Shown: positions 9,438-17,856 of the stretch, piece after piece | Numbering within the stretch: position 1 is the first letter of the stretch | Layout: the number at the start of each line of letters is the position of its first letter | DNA from: Schauerella fraxinea | GTDB taxonomy: Bacteria > Pseudomonadota > Gammaproteobacteria > Burkholderiales > Burkholderiaceae_B | Assembly: GCA_030849945.1 (NCBI GenBank) | Contig: JAVDKK010000004.1 | Span: 558,001-622,000, forward strand | Length of the DNA stretch: 64,000 nucleotides | Reading direction: 5' to 3' | Notes under the pieces: model-generated | Told to the model about the DNA's origin: nothing | Database searches by the model: none | Seen by the model: the letters and a program-made list of their open reading frames with translations, nothing else | Program-made: the position numbers and the translations under genes

Positions 9438-9447
9438 GTACTAGTAC
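9438..9447. promoter_or_regulatory. Palindrome in the MarR gene promoter region
   Basis: A perfect 10-bp palindrome, gtactagtac, sits 66 bases upstream of the MarR start and between divergent genes. MarR proteins often repress their own promoter through a short palindrome, so this is a candidate operator. The palindrome is seen; the binding is inferred. Confidence 0.35.
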
Positions 9448-9513
9448 ATCGTGCGGCAAGTCCGCTCACGCACCGTATAGAATCGCAAACGCGCTCCACA
9501 AACCAACGGATCC

Positions 9514-9978
9514 ATGTCAAATAAAACAAGCTCGCCGCGTCAGGAAAATTGGGACCAACGCCTGGGGTTTCTCATGCATGACGTCTCGCGCCTGCGGCGC
9601 AAAGTGTTCGACGACGTGATGAAACCCGTTGGTGTTACGCGTTCGCAATGGTGGGTGATGGCGCATCTGTCACGTCACGATGGCATGAGTCAGAGCGATC
9701 TGGCCGAGGTGCTGGAACTGGGCCGCGCCGCGCTTGGCGGACTGGTCGATCGGCTGGAAGCCACCGAACTCGTGCGGCGCGAATCGACCCCGGCGGATCG
9801 CCGCACCAAACTCGTCTTTCTGACCGATAAAGGTCGCGGGATGATCGACACCATGCGCGGTCAGAGCGACCGCATGAGCGAGGTGATTCTGGCCGGGTTG
9901 GACGACGACGATCGGCTGCGTCTGACGGAGATGCTGACCACCGTCAAACGCAATCTGCTCGACTACAAGAACGAATAA
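9514..9978 (+). CDS. MarR-family transcriptional regulator
   Basis: A dimeric winged-helix repressor of 154 aa that usually responds to phenolic or acyl ligands. The winged helix covers about residues 45-115: SQSDLAEVLELGRAALGGLVDRLEATELVRRESTPADRRTKLVFLTDKG contains the recognition helix and the DRR wing typical of MarR. N- and C-terminal helices form the dimerisation arm. The divergent small lipoprotein gene and the oxidoreductase downstream on the other strand are possible targets, but nothing in the sequence fixes the effector. Confidence 0.93.
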   Translation: MSNKTSSPRQENWDQRLGFLMHDVSRLRRKVFDDVMKPVGVTRSQWWVMAHLSRHDGMSQSDLAEVLELGRAALGGLVDRLEATELVRRESTPADRRTKLVFLTDKGRGMIDTMRGQSDRMSEVILAGLDDDDRLRLTEMLTTVKRNLLDYKNE

Positions 9979-10055
9979 ATACGTGGCAATGCGGCGGTTC
10001 AACTGACGGCGCCGCGTGTGAACCGTGGTGGCTTACCTGCATTACACCCGCAGAT

Positions 10056-11081
10056 TCACGCAATCTCGTCGTGCAACCGGATCAACCGCTTGCCCACATT
10101 CTCGCCGCGATACAGCCCGGCAATCGCATCCGGCGCGGCCTCGATACCGTCGAGCACTTCTTCGCGATAGTTCAAGCGATGTTCCCGAATTTGCTGTGCC
10201 AGATATGCCACGGCCTCTTCATACCGCGACTCATAATCCCACACCAGAAAGCCCTGCATGGTGGCGGTTTTGTTGAGCAGATGACGCTCCACCCGCGGCC
10301 CGGTCGGCCAGGGTTGCCAGTTAGACACCGACGCCGTGCCGCAAATCACGATGCGGGCGTTCTTGTTGATACGCGGCACCACCAGGTCGCTGATGCGCCC
10401 CGACGTGTTGTCGAAGTACACATCCACGCCTTCGGCACTTGCGTCGTTGAACGCCGCTTCGAAATCGGCGGCCTTGTAATCCACCGCCGCGTCAAAACCG
10501 AATACATCGCGGCATAGCGCCACCTTCTCGGGCCCGCCCGCGATGCCGATCGTGCGGCAGCCCCAGCCCTTGGCCAGTTGCCCCACAGCCGAACCCACCG
10601 CGCCTGCCGCCGTCGACACGACGACGGTATCGCCGGCACGCGGTCGGCCGCATTCCTTCAGCGCGAAATAGGCCGTGACGCCATTGATTCCCAGCACGCC
10701 GAGCGACAGCGACAAGGGTAAATCGCGTTCTTTCACCTTGCGCCGAATCGGGCTGCCATCGGTAATGGCGTAGTCCTGCCAGCCCAGCATGCCCATCACC
10801 ACGTCGCCCACGGCGTAATCCGGATGGCGCGACGCCACCACCTGCCCGGCGGCAAACGAGCGCATCACTTCGCCGATCCCAACCGGATCCGAATAATTCG
10901 CGGCCGCGTTTACCCAGCCGCGCATGGCCGGTTCAACCGAGAGATAGGCGTTGCGCACCAGAAGCTGCCCGGGTTCGAGTTCCGGCACGGACGCCGTTTC
11001 GATGCTGAAGTGCTCCGCCTGCGGGATGCCTGCGGGGCGAGACGCGAGGACGACTTTGCGATTGATCAGTGGCGATGACAT
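10056..11081 (-). CDS. NADP-dependent oxidoreductase (MDR superfamily, CurA-like)
   Basis: Zinc-independent medium-chain reductase that probably reduces a C=C bond of an enone or enoyl substrate with NADPH. I place the start at 11081 because a strong GGAGGG lies just upstream; the longer reading frame to 11138 runs over the operator. The 342-aa chain has the family-specific VEPAMRGWV near residue 50, the nucleotide loop STAAGAVGSAVGQLAKGWG, and the PTGR-like segment VDVYFDNTSGRISD. It lacks the Zn-binding Cys/His set. It is transcribed away from the CoA-ester cluster, and both sides share the 11101-11120 operator. Confidence 0.92.
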   Translation of the reverse strand: MSSPLINRKVVLASRPAGIPQAEHFSIETASVPELEPGQLLVRNAYLSVEPAMRGWVNAAANYSDPVGIGEVMRSFAAGQVVASRHPDYAVGDVVMGMLGWQDYAITDGSPIRRKVKERDLPLSLSLGVLGINGVTAYFALKECGRPRAGDTVVVSTAAGAVGSAVGQLAKGWGCRTIGIAGGPEKVALCRDVFGFDAAVDYKAADFEAAFNDASAEGVDVYFDNTSGRISDLVVPRINKNARIVICGTASVSNWQPWPTGPRVERHLLNKTATMQGFLVWDYESRYEEAVAYLAQQIREHRLNYREEVLDGIEAAPDAIAGLYRGENVGKRLIRLHDEIA

Positions 11082-11100
11082 GAAACCCTCCTTTTCCGGT

Positions 11101-11120
11101 ATTGTATGCATCCATACAAT
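11101..11120. promoter_or_regulatory. GntR/FadR-type operator between divergent genes
   Basis: A perfect 8-bp inverted repeat, ATTGTATG-CATC-CATACAAT, occupies the middle of the 110-bp divergent region. TTGTAT/ATACAA half-sites with a short spacer are typical of FCD-subclass GntR regulators. It lies 20 bases upstream of the oxidoreductase start and 71 bases upstream of the MaoC start, placed to control both. No GntR gene is adjacent; the nearest in the window are at 39773 and 50708. The symmetry is seen; the regulator is inferred. Confidence 0.6.
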
Positions 11121-11191
11121 ATGGCAGTATATTTTCATTGCACAGACGGCCCGAAGGCCGCGCGCCTCACGATATCCGGCAGGAGACAGCC

Positions 11192-11674
11192 ATGGCAGGA
11201 CGCTATTACGAGCAGTTCAGCGTAGGACAAACGTTTACACACGACATCCGGCGCACCGTCACCGAGACGGACAACGTACTGTTTACCACCATGACCCACA
11301 ATCCGGCGGCCATTCATCTGGACGCCGAATACGCCAGCCATACCGAATTCGGGAAACCCCTGATGAACAGCGCCTTCACGTTGGGTCTGATGGTGGGTAT
11401 CTCGGTGGGCGACACCACCCTGGGCACCACAGTGGGCAATCTGGGATGGGACGAGGTGCGGTTTCCACGTCCGGTATTTGTGGGGGACACGCTGCACGTT
11501 GAATCGAAAGTGCTCGAGTTGAAGGACAGCAAATCGCGGCCGGATAACGGCATCGTGGTGTTCGAACATGTGGCGTTCAACCAGCGCGACGAAGTGGTCG
11601 CCACCTGCAAACGCGTGGCGCTGATGCTCAGGCTGCCCGATGCGTTGCAGCCCACGCACAACCGGGAGGGCTGA
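11192..11674 (+). CDS. MaoC-family acyl-CoA hydratase/dehydratase
   Basis: Single hot-dog-fold hydratase acting on an enoyl-CoA or mesaconyl/itaconyl-type CoA ester. Start chosen at 11192 because AGGAGA sits eight bases ahead; the upstream ATG at 11102 lies inside the operator. The 161-aa chain contains THNPAAIHLDAEYA, the hydratase-2 motif, but the usual catalytic Asp before xNP is Thr while the His is kept. That pattern is also seen in mesaconyl/itaconyl-CoA hydratase-like MaoC proteins, as I recall them. First gene of the forward cluster; the acyl-CoA dehydrogenase follows after two bases. Confidence 0.88.
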   Translation: MAGRYYEQFSVGQTFTHDIRRTVTETDNVLFTTMTHNPAAIHLDAEYASHTEFGKPLMNSAFTLGLMVGISVGDTTLGTTVGNLGWDEVRFPRPVFVGDTLHVESKVLELKDSKSRPDNGIVVFEHVAFNQRDEVVATCKRVALMLRLPDALQPTHNREG

Positions 11675-11676
11675 TC

Positions 11677-12843
11677 ATGGACTTCGCCTTGAACGACGAT
11701 CAAGTCGCGATCGTCGATGCCGTGCAAAGCGTGTGCGCACCTTTTGACGATGAATACTGGTTGCACCGCGATCGCGAAGGCGGTTTCCCGGAAGATTTCT
11801 ATCGCGCCATGGCCGATGCAGGCTGGTTGGGCATCGCGATGCCCACGGCTTATGGTGGCGCAGGTCTCGGCATTCTGGAAGCCGCGCTCATGATGGAAAC
11901 CGTTTCGGCCACCGGCGCCGGCCTATCGGGTGCGTCGGCCATTCACATGAACGTGTTCGGCCTGCATCCCGTGGTGGTGTATGGCAGCGACGAGCAAAAA
12001 GCACGCTGGTTGCGGCCCATCATCCAGGGCCAGCAGAAGGCCTGTTTTGGCGTCACCGAACCCAATACCGGGCTGAACACCCTGAAGCTGAAAACCACCG
12101 CCGTTCGACATGGCGACAAATACGTCGTGCATGGTCAGAAAATCTGGATTTCGACCGCGCAAGTCGCCGACAAGATTCTGCTTCTGGCGCGCACCACGCC
12201 GATCGATCAACTCGATAAACCCTCGCGGGGGTTAAGCCTGTTCTATACCGATCTGGACCGCAGCAAAATAGACGTGCGCGAGATCGAAAAGCACGGGCGC
12301 AAAGCGGTCGATTCGAACGAACTGTTCATCGATGGCCTGGAGATCCCGGTGGCCGATCGCATCGGCGAAGAGGGCCGCGGTTTCGAGTACATCCTGCATG
12401 GGATGAACCCCGAACGCGTGCTGCTGGCCGCCGAAGCCACGGGCCTGGGGCGAGCAGCCCTGCGGCGCGCGGCCAAGTACGCGGGCGAGCGCGTCGTGTT
12501 CGATCGGCCGATCGGCCAGAACCAGGGTATCCAGCATCCGCTCGCCGAACGCTGGGTCGAGCTTGAAGCCGCAACCTTGCTGTATCAGCGCGCGGCCTGG
12601 CTCTATGACCAGGGCCAGCCGTGCGGCGGTCAAGCCAATGCCGCCAAGCTGTTTTGCGCCGACGCGGGCTTCCGAGCGTGTGAAACGGCACTGATCACGC
12701 ACGGCGGCATGGGCTACGCGAAGGAGTATCACGTCGAGCGATATCTGCGCGAAGCGATGCTGCCGCGACTCGCCCCGGTGTCGCCACAACTCATCCTTTG
12801 CTACATCGCCGAGAAGGTGCTGGGGCTACCGAAGTCGTACTAA
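11677..12843 (+). CDS. Acyl-CoA dehydrogenase
   Basis: FAD enzyme that forms a 2,3-enoyl-CoA, passing electrons to ETF. The 388-aa chain has the three expected parts: an N-terminal helical domain, a beta domain with FGVTEPNTGLNT and GQKIWISTA, and a C-terminal four-helix domain with QHPLAERWVELEAA and THGGMGYAKEYHVERYLREA. The Glu in the AKEYHVER segment matches the catalytic base position of MCAD-type enzymes. The start follows GGAGG. It sits two bases after the MaoC gene, so the two are surely co-transcribed, giving an oxidise-then-hydrate pair. The chain length or branching of the substrate cannot be read from the sequence. Confidence 0.94.
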   Translation: MDFALNDDQVAIVDAVQSVCAPFDDEYWLHRDREGGFPEDFYRAMADAGWLGIAMPTAYGGAGLGILEAALMMETVSATGAGLSGASAIHMNVFGLHPVVVYGSDEQKARWLRPIIQGQQKACFGVTEPNTGLNTLKLKTTAVRHGDKYVVHGQKIWISTAQVADKILLLARTTPIDQLDKPSRGLSLFYTDLDRSKIDVREIEKHGRKAVDSNELFIDGLEIPVADRIGEEGRGFEYILHGMNPERVLLAAEATGLGRAALRRAAKYAGERVVFDRPIGQNQGIQHPLAERWVELEAATLLYQRAAWLYDQGQPCGGQANAAKLFCADAGFRACETALITHGGMGYAKEYHVERYLREAMLPRLAPVSPQLILCYIAEKVLGLPKSY

Positions 12844-12913
12844 AGTGGCATGAGGTTGCATGCCGTCAGAGCATTCGTTTGCCACGCGTAAACGAGCCGA
12901 CAGGAGACAAGTC

Positions 12914-13846
12914 TTGAAGAAAGCCAAGAAGGTCATCATTACGTGCGCCGTCACGGGGTCCATCCATACCCCCAGCATGTCGCCCCATCTGCCCATCACG
13001 CCGGACGAGATCGCCGATCAGGCCATCGCCGCATCGGAAGCCGGCGCGGCCATGCTGCACCTGCATGCCCGCGATCCCGCGACCGGAAAACCCGATCAGA
13101 GCCCCGAGCTGTTCGCGCAGTTTCTGCCGCGCATCAAGCAGCACTCGGATGCGATCATCAACATCACGACGGGTGGCGGCTTGGGCATGACGTTGGACCA
13201 GCGCCTGGCACCCGCCAAGTGGGCGCAACCCGAAGTGGCATCGATGAATATGGGGTCGTTCAACTTCAATATCTCGGGCGCGGCAGGCAAGCTGGAAACG
13301 TTCAAGCACGAATGGGAAAAGCCCTACTTGGACATGACGCAGGATTTCATCCTGTCCAACACGTTCTCGCAAATCGAACGCGGCCTGGCCGAGCTCTCCG
13401 CCATGGGCACGCGTTTCGAATTCGAGTGCTACGACGTCGGCCATCTCTACAACCTGGCCCACTTTGCCGATCGCGGGCTCGCCAAGCCGCCCTTCTTCGT
13501 GCAATCGATCTTCGGCATCCTGGGCGGCATCGGCGCCGATCCCGACAACCTGCTGCACATGCGCATGATCGCCGATCGCCTGTTCGGCGACGACTACTAC
13601 CTCTCGGTACTCGCGGCAGGCAGGCACCAGATGTCGTTCGTCACCATGAGTGCCTTGCTGGGCGGCAACGTGCGCGTGGGCCTGGAAGATAGCCTGTATG
13701 CGGGCCGCGGCAAGCTGGCCACGTCCAATGCCGAACAGGTCGCCAAGATCCGCCGCATCCTGGAAGAACTGTCGTTCGAGATCGCGACGCCCGACGAGGC
13801 GCGCGCCATGATTCAAACGAAGGGCCGCGACAACGTCGCGTTCTGA
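12914..13846 (+). CDS. Beta-keto acid cleavage enzyme (BKACE, DUF849)
   Basis: Zinc-dependent enzyme that condenses a beta-keto acid with acetyl-CoA and splits it to acetoacetate and a new CoA ester. I choose the TTG at 12914 with AGGAG seven bases upstream; it gives the canonical start LKKAKKVIITCAVTGS and a 310-aa protein, the family's normal length. An upstream ATG at 12860 would add a basic, unconserved tail. Family motifs seen are the TxxxTGS start, the metal pair in AAMLHLHARDPATG, and FECYDVGH with a metal-binding Glu. BKACE members act on many substrates (3-keto-5-aminohexanoate, dehydrocarnitine, beta-keto adipate); which one applies here is unknown. Confidence 0.92.
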   Translation: MKKAKKVIITCAVTGSIHTPSMSPHLPITPDEIADQAIAASEAGAAMLHLHARDPATGKPDQSPELFAQFLPRIKQHSDAIINITTGGGLGMTLDQRLAPAKWAQPEVASMNMGSFNFNISGAAGKLETFKHEWEKPYLDMTQDFILSNTFSQIERGLAELSAMGTRFEFECYDVGHLYNLAHFADRGLAKPPFFVQSIFGILGGIGADPDNLLHMRMIADRLFGDDYYLSVLAAGRHQMSFVTMSALLGGNVRVGLEDSLYAGRGKLATSNAEQVAKIRRILEELSFEIATPDEARAMIQTKGRDNVAF

Positions 13847-13866
13847 TTCGACCGGGATGAACTGAC

Positions 13867-15066
13867 ATGGATGCATTGAAAGGCTTGCGGGTGGTCGACT
13901 TCTCCAAGGTGTTGGCCGGCCCGCTGTGCACGCAGTATCTGGGCGACATGGGCGCCGAAGTCATCAAGGTCGAGGCGCTCAATGGCGACGATACGCGCCG
14001 CTGGCCGCCCTTTCGCGATGGCGACGGCACGGTGTTTCTGAGCGCGAACCGCAACAAGCAAAGCATCGCAATCGATCTGAAAACGCCCGGCGGCAAAGAG
14101 GTTGCACAACGCCTGATCGCCTCGGCGGATATTCTCGTCGAGAGCTTCGGTCCTGGCGTCACCGAACGGCTCGGCATGGATTACGCCACGCTGCACGCGC
14201 AATATCCCAGCCTCGTGTATTGCACGATCACGGGTTTCGGCACCGAGGGCCCGCTCAATCGCGGCAAGGGCTACGACGTGATTCTGCAGGCGTTCAGCGG
14301 GATGATGTCGATCACCGGGGATGACGCCGGCCCCGCCGCGCGCAGCCCGATTTCGCCGATCGACCAGGCCACCGGCATGCACGCGTCGATCGGCATCCTC
14401 GCCGCCGTCATCAAGCGCATGCAAACGGGTGTGGGCACGCACATCGACGCCTGCCTGTTCGATACGTCGCTCGCGTTCATGGCGTACGTGATGCAAAGCT
14501 ATTGGGAGCGCCACACCGAGCCGCGCCGCTGGGGCTCGGCGCACGAATCGCTCTGCCCCTATCAGGTGTTCGACACCAGCGATAAGCCGATGCTGCTTGG
14601 CGTAGCGAACGACACCCTTTGGCAAGCTTTCTGCCGCGAGGTCAACGCGCCCGAGCTGGCGCAAGACCCGCGCTTCACCACCAATGCCGACCGCGTCGCG
14701 CATCGCAGCGAGGTACTGGCGGAAGTCGGCGCGCGGCTGGCGCCGCATTCGTGCAGCGACTGGCTCGCCCGGTTCTCAAAGGCCGGCATCCCCTGCGCGC
14801 CCATCCACGGCATCGGCGAAGTGCTCGACCACCCGCATACCCTGGCCAGCGGCATGGTGCACCACTTCGACGTGTCGGGGCATCGCGACCTCAACGTGAT
14901 TGCGCAGCCCTTGCGATTCGATGGTCAACGTCCCCAACCCTCGCGGGCCCCCCCGCTTCTTGGCGAGCACACGCGGTCGATTCTCGGCGACCTGGGCTAC
15001 GACGAAGACCAGATCGCGGCCCATCTTGCGAGCGGCGCGTTGTTCAGCCGCCCAGCCACCGTTTAG
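13867..15066 (+). CDS. Class III CoA-transferase (CaiB/BaiF family)
   Basis: Moves CoA between carboxylic acids through an aspartyl-CoA intermediate, so it probably activates the substrate of this cluster. The 399-aa chain begins MDALKGLRVVDFSKVLAGPLCTQYLGDMGAEVIKVE, the standard opening, followed by NRNKQSIAIDLKTPGGKEV. The catalytic Asp is expected in the GTHIDACLFD segment near residue 199. The C-terminal part with FSKAGIPCAPIHGIGEVLDHPH is typical. The start lies 20 bases after BKACE and is preceded by GGGATG-rich bases rather than a clean Shine-Dalgarno. No acyl-CoA ligase is present, consistent with transferase-based activation. Confidence 0.94.
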   Translation: MDALKGLRVVDFSKVLAGPLCTQYLGDMGAEVIKVEALNGDDTRRWPPFRDGDGTVFLSANRNKQSIAIDLKTPGGKEVAQRLIASADILVESFGPGVTERLGMDYATLHAQYPSLVYCTITGFGTEGPLNRGKGYDVILQAFSGMMSITGDDAGPAARSPISPIDQATGMHASIGILAAVIKRMQTGVGTHIDACLFDTSLAFMAYVMQSYWERHTEPRRWGSAHESLCPYQVFDTSDKPMLLGVANDTLWQAFCREVNAPELAQDPRFTTNADRVAHRSEVLAEVGARLAPHSCSDWLARFSKAGIPCAPIHGIGEVLDHPHTLASGMVHHFDVSGHRDLNVIAQPLRFDGQRPQPSRAPPLLGEHTRSILGDLGYDEDQIAAHLASGALFSRPATV

Positions 15067-15094
15067 CGCGCCTACTTGCTCAAGGAGCATCGTC

Positions 15095-15868
15095 GTGTCC
15101 ATCGATCTTTCAGTTGCCGGTGGCATTGCCACCATCACCATCAACCGCCCCGAAAAACGCAACGCCCTCGATCAGGCGCACTACGACGCGCTCTCGGCCG
15201 CATGGTGCGAAGTGCGCGACAACGACGCCATTCGCGTGGCGGTCGTCACCGGAGCCGGCGATCAATCCTTTTGTGCGGGCGCCGACATCAAAGCGTTTCT
15301 GGGCGATGCGCCGCCGCTCAATGCGCTGATGCATACGCAGCAATCGCAATTGCTCAACCGCGGACTGGAAGTGTGGAAACCCGTCGTGGCAGCGATCAAC
15401 GGCTACTGTCTGGGCGGCGGCATGACCTTGCTTCTGGCCACCGATCTGCGCGTGTGCGTGCCCACCGCCACCTTCGGCTTGAGCGAGGTGAAGCGCGGCG
15501 CGTTTCCGGCCAACGGCGGCACGCAGCGCATCGCGCAGCAGCTCCCGCACCCCATTGCGATGGAGATGCTGTTGTTGGGCGACGCCATCGATGCCACGCG
15601 CGCCGAGCGCTGGGGCCTCGTGAACCGCATCGTCGAACCGGCCGATCTGCTGCCCACGGCCATGGACTTCGCCACCCGGCTGGCCGCCAATGCGCCGCTC
15701 GCCGTGCAGGCGGCCAAGGAACTTGCGCTGCGCAGCCGCGACGCCGACCTCGCCACGGGCTTGCGCATGGAGCAACTGTTCTTGCGCATTCTGCAGAACT
15801 CCGAAGACCTGACCGAGGGCCGCGACGCATTCGCCGAAAAACGTTTGCCGGTTTTCCACGGACGCTAA
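15095..15868 (+). CDS. Enoyl-CoA hydratase/isomerase family protein
   Basis: Crotonase-fold enzyme of 257 aa that adds water to, or isomerises, an enoyl-CoA. The GTG at 15095 has AAGGAG nine bases upstream and yields the expected opening VSIDLSVAGGIATITINRPEKRNALDQ. The oxyanion-hole segments are GAGDQSFCAGADIKAFLGDA and NGYCLGGGMTLLLATDLRV. The region FGLSEVKRGAFPANGGTQRIAQQL keeps the Glu of the LSEV motif used as catalytic acid/base. The C-terminal A-E-R-W-GLVNRIVEP is standard. It follows the CoA-transferase by 28 bases in the same operon. Confidence 0.93.
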   Translation: MSIDLSVAGGIATITINRPEKRNALDQAHYDALSAAWCEVRDNDAIRVAVVTGAGDQSFCAGADIKAFLGDAPPLNALMHTQQSQLLNRGLEVWKPVVAAINGYCLGGGMTLLLATDLRVCVPTATFGLSEVKRGAFPANGGTQRIAQQLPHPIAMEMLLLGDAIDATRAERWGLVNRIVEPADLLPTAMDFATRLAANAPLAVQAAKELALRSRDADLATGLRMEQLFLRILQNSEDLTEGRDAFAEKRLPVFHGR

Positions 15869-15938
15869 CCCGATCGCCACTCCCGTTACTGCCAGCATTG
15901 CCCACCTTGCCGGCGGCCAAAAATCAAAGGAACTTGTC

Positions 15939-16814
15939 ATGCCCTTCCGATCCCTCCTCTTCGTTCCCGGCGATAGCGAGCGCAAGCAAGCCAAGGCTGA
16001 GAGCGTCGGCGCCGATGTGCTCATCCTCGACCTGGAAGACTCGGTCGACATCAGCCGCCTGCCCATCGCGCGCGATATGGTGCGCGACTATCTGACGGCA
16101 CACACCACGCGCCGCGCGCAACTGTGGGTGCGCATCAATCCCCTGGATTCCGGCCTGGCCCTCGATGACCTCGCGGCCGTCGTGCGCGGCAAGCCCGACG
16201 GCATCTTGCTGCCCAAGGTGGCAGGCGGCGCCGATATTGCGTTGCTGGACAATTACCTCAGCGCGCTGGAAGCCCGCGACGGTGTCGCGGCAGGCACGAT
16301 CGGCATCCTGCCGGTCGCCACCGAAACGGCCCAGGCGCTGTTCGGCCTGGGCACGTACTTCGCCAAGTCCGAGCGCTTGCGCGGGCTGACCTGGGGCGCG
16401 GAAGACCTGGCGGCTGCGGTCGGCGCCATCAGCAATCGGCTCGACGATGGCGAGTACGACTTCACCTACAAGCTTGCCCGCTCGCTGTGCCTGCTGGGTG
16501 CGCATGCCGCCGGTGTCGAGCCCATCGACACCATCTGGGGCAACTTCCGGGATGCCGACGGCCTGATGCGCGATGCCAAGCTGGCGCGCCGCGCGGGCTT
16601 CACCGGCAAGATCGCCATCCATCCCGATCAGGTGGCGCCCATCAACGAAGCGTTCACGCCTACCGAGTCCGAGCTCGCCCGCGCCCAACGCATCGTGCAG
16701 GCGTTTGCGGACTCACCCGGCGTCGGCACGCTGCAGCTCGATGGCGAGATGCTCGACCGGCCGCATTTAAAGCAAGCGCAACGCACCCTGGCGTCGGCAC
16801 CCGCCGCCGCCTGA
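15939..16814 (+). CDS. CitE-like CoA-ester lyase (HpcH/HpaI family)
   Basis: TIM-barrel lyase that cleaves a 3-hydroxyacyl-CoA such as citramalyl-CoA or malyl/methylmalyl-CoA to acetyl-CoA and a keto acid. The 291-aa chain opens with MPFRSLLFVPGDSERKQAKA and has the Mg/substrate motifs ILDLEDSV, LWVRINPLDS, ILLPKVAGG, LPVATETAQALFGL, LTWGAEDLAAAVG and the HPDQVAPINEAF end. A well-placed AAGGAA precedes the ATG. Together with the MaoC hydratase and the class III CoA-transferase it reproduces the enzyme set of itaconate/citramalate breakdown, which I use as a hypothesis only. Confidence 0.92.
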   Translation: MPFRSLLFVPGDSERKQAKAESVGADVLILDLEDSVDISRLPIARDMVRDYLTAHTTRRAQLWVRINPLDSGLALDDLAAVVRGKPDGILLPKVAGGADIALLDNYLSALEARDGVAAGTIGILPVATETAQALFGLGTYFAKSERLRGLTWGAEDLAAAVGAISNRLDDGEYDFTYKLARSLCLLGAHAAGVEPIDTIWGNFRDADGLMRDAKLARRAGFTGKIAIHPDQVAPINEAFTPTESELARAQRIVQAFADSPGVGTLQLDGEMLDRPHLKQAQRTLASAPAAA

Positions 16815-16867
16815 CGATGTAAGGACGATCGGCCATCAGAGTCCGGCGTCTACCCAGGAGACAAACC

Positions 16868-17836
16868 ATGCGATTCCTTCTCAAACCGTTCTGCATTGCC
16901 GCGTGCCTGGCCGTTGCTGCCACGGCCCACGCGGCGGACACCTATCCCAACAAGCCCATTCGCATGGTGACGGCGTTCGGCGCCGGCAGCGCCAGCGATA
17001 TCGTCGCCCGCATGCTGGGCGAACGACTGGGTGCGGCGCTGGGCCAGCCCGTGATCGTTGAAAACAAACCCGGTGCGTCGGGCCAGGTGGCCAGCGATTT
17101 CGTGTCGCGCGCCGACCCCGACGGCTATACGCTGATGCTGGCCACCAACACCACGCACTCGTCCAACCCATATCTCTTCACCACGTTGCGCTACGACCCC
17201 ATCAAGGATTTCACGCCGCTCGTGCAGGTGTGCAACTTTCCGTTCGTGCTGGTGGTGAGTTCGAAGCTGGGGGTGGACGATGTGAAAGGACTCGTCTCGT
17301 ACGCCAAAACGCATCGCGACACGATGAACTACGCGTATGGCAACAGCACCGGCCAGATCGCCGCAGCCTCGTTCAACAAGATCAGCAACCTGGGGGCCGA
17401 TGCCATTCCCTACAAGAGCACGCCCCAGGCGATGACGGACGTGATCGGTGGGCGGGCATCGTTCATGTTTGTGGATCTGGCGTCGGCCGCGGGGCAGATC
17501 GAAGCCGGCAGCCTGAAGGCGCTCGCCGTGTCCACCGAAAAGCGCAGTGCACTCGCGCCGAAGCTGCCCTCGATCTCCGAAGCACTCGGTCAGCCTGGGT
17601 TTGACCTCGCGGCATGGGTCGGCATCTTCGGTCCCGCCAAAATGCCGCCGGCCGTGTCCGATCGGTTGAGCACCGAGCTCTACAAGATCGTGTCGTCCAA
17701 GGAAGTGCAGGACAAGCTCACGCAGATGGGCGCCGAGCCCACGCCCTTCAAGGCCAGCGAATTCAGCCCCTATGTGCAGCGCCAATTGAGCGTGTGGGGC
17801 GACAAGGTGAAGCAAGCCGGGATCGAACCGCAATGA
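16868..17836 (+). CDS. Bug/TctC-family periplasmic solute-binding protein
   Basis: Periplasmic receptor of 322 aa for a carboxylate or amino-acid-like ligand. The signal peptide is MRFLLKPFCIAACLAVAATAHA, cleaved before ADTYPNKPIRM. Family hallmarks are PNKPIRMVTAFGAGSASDIVAR, VIVENKPGASGQVAS, VPYKSTPQAMTDVIGGRASFMF, and the C-terminal W-G-D-KVKQAGIEPQ. AGGAGA precedes the start. It sits in the CoA-ester operon, so it probably captures the substrate or a related acid. No TctA/TctB membrane genes are nearby, as is common for Bug proteins in this order. The next gene's ORF overlaps its stop. Confidence 0.93.
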   Translation: MRFLLKPFCIAACLAVAATAHAADTYPNKPIRMVTAFGAGSASDIVARMLGERLGAALGQPVIVENKPGASGQVASDFVSRADPDGYTLMLATNTTHSSNPYLFTTLRYDPIKDFTPLVQVCNFPFVLVVSSKLGVDDVKGLVSYAKTHRDTMNYAYGNSTGQIAAASFNKISNLGADAIPYKSTPQAMTDVIGGRASFMFVDLASAAGQIEAGSLKALAVSTEKRSALAPKLPSISEALGQPGFDLAAWVGIFGPAKMPPAVSDRLSTELYKIVSSKEVQDKLTQMGAEPTPFKASEFSPYVQRQLSVWGDKVKQAGIEPQ

Positions 17837-17856
17837 CCCCGCACGCGGAGGTTCCC

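Noticed and set aside
12846..12860. Sigma-54-like promoter (TGGCATGAGGTTGCA) before BKACE
   Set aside because: The GG and GC elements are nine bases apart instead of ten, and the site lies inside an operon with no NtrC-type activator nearby.
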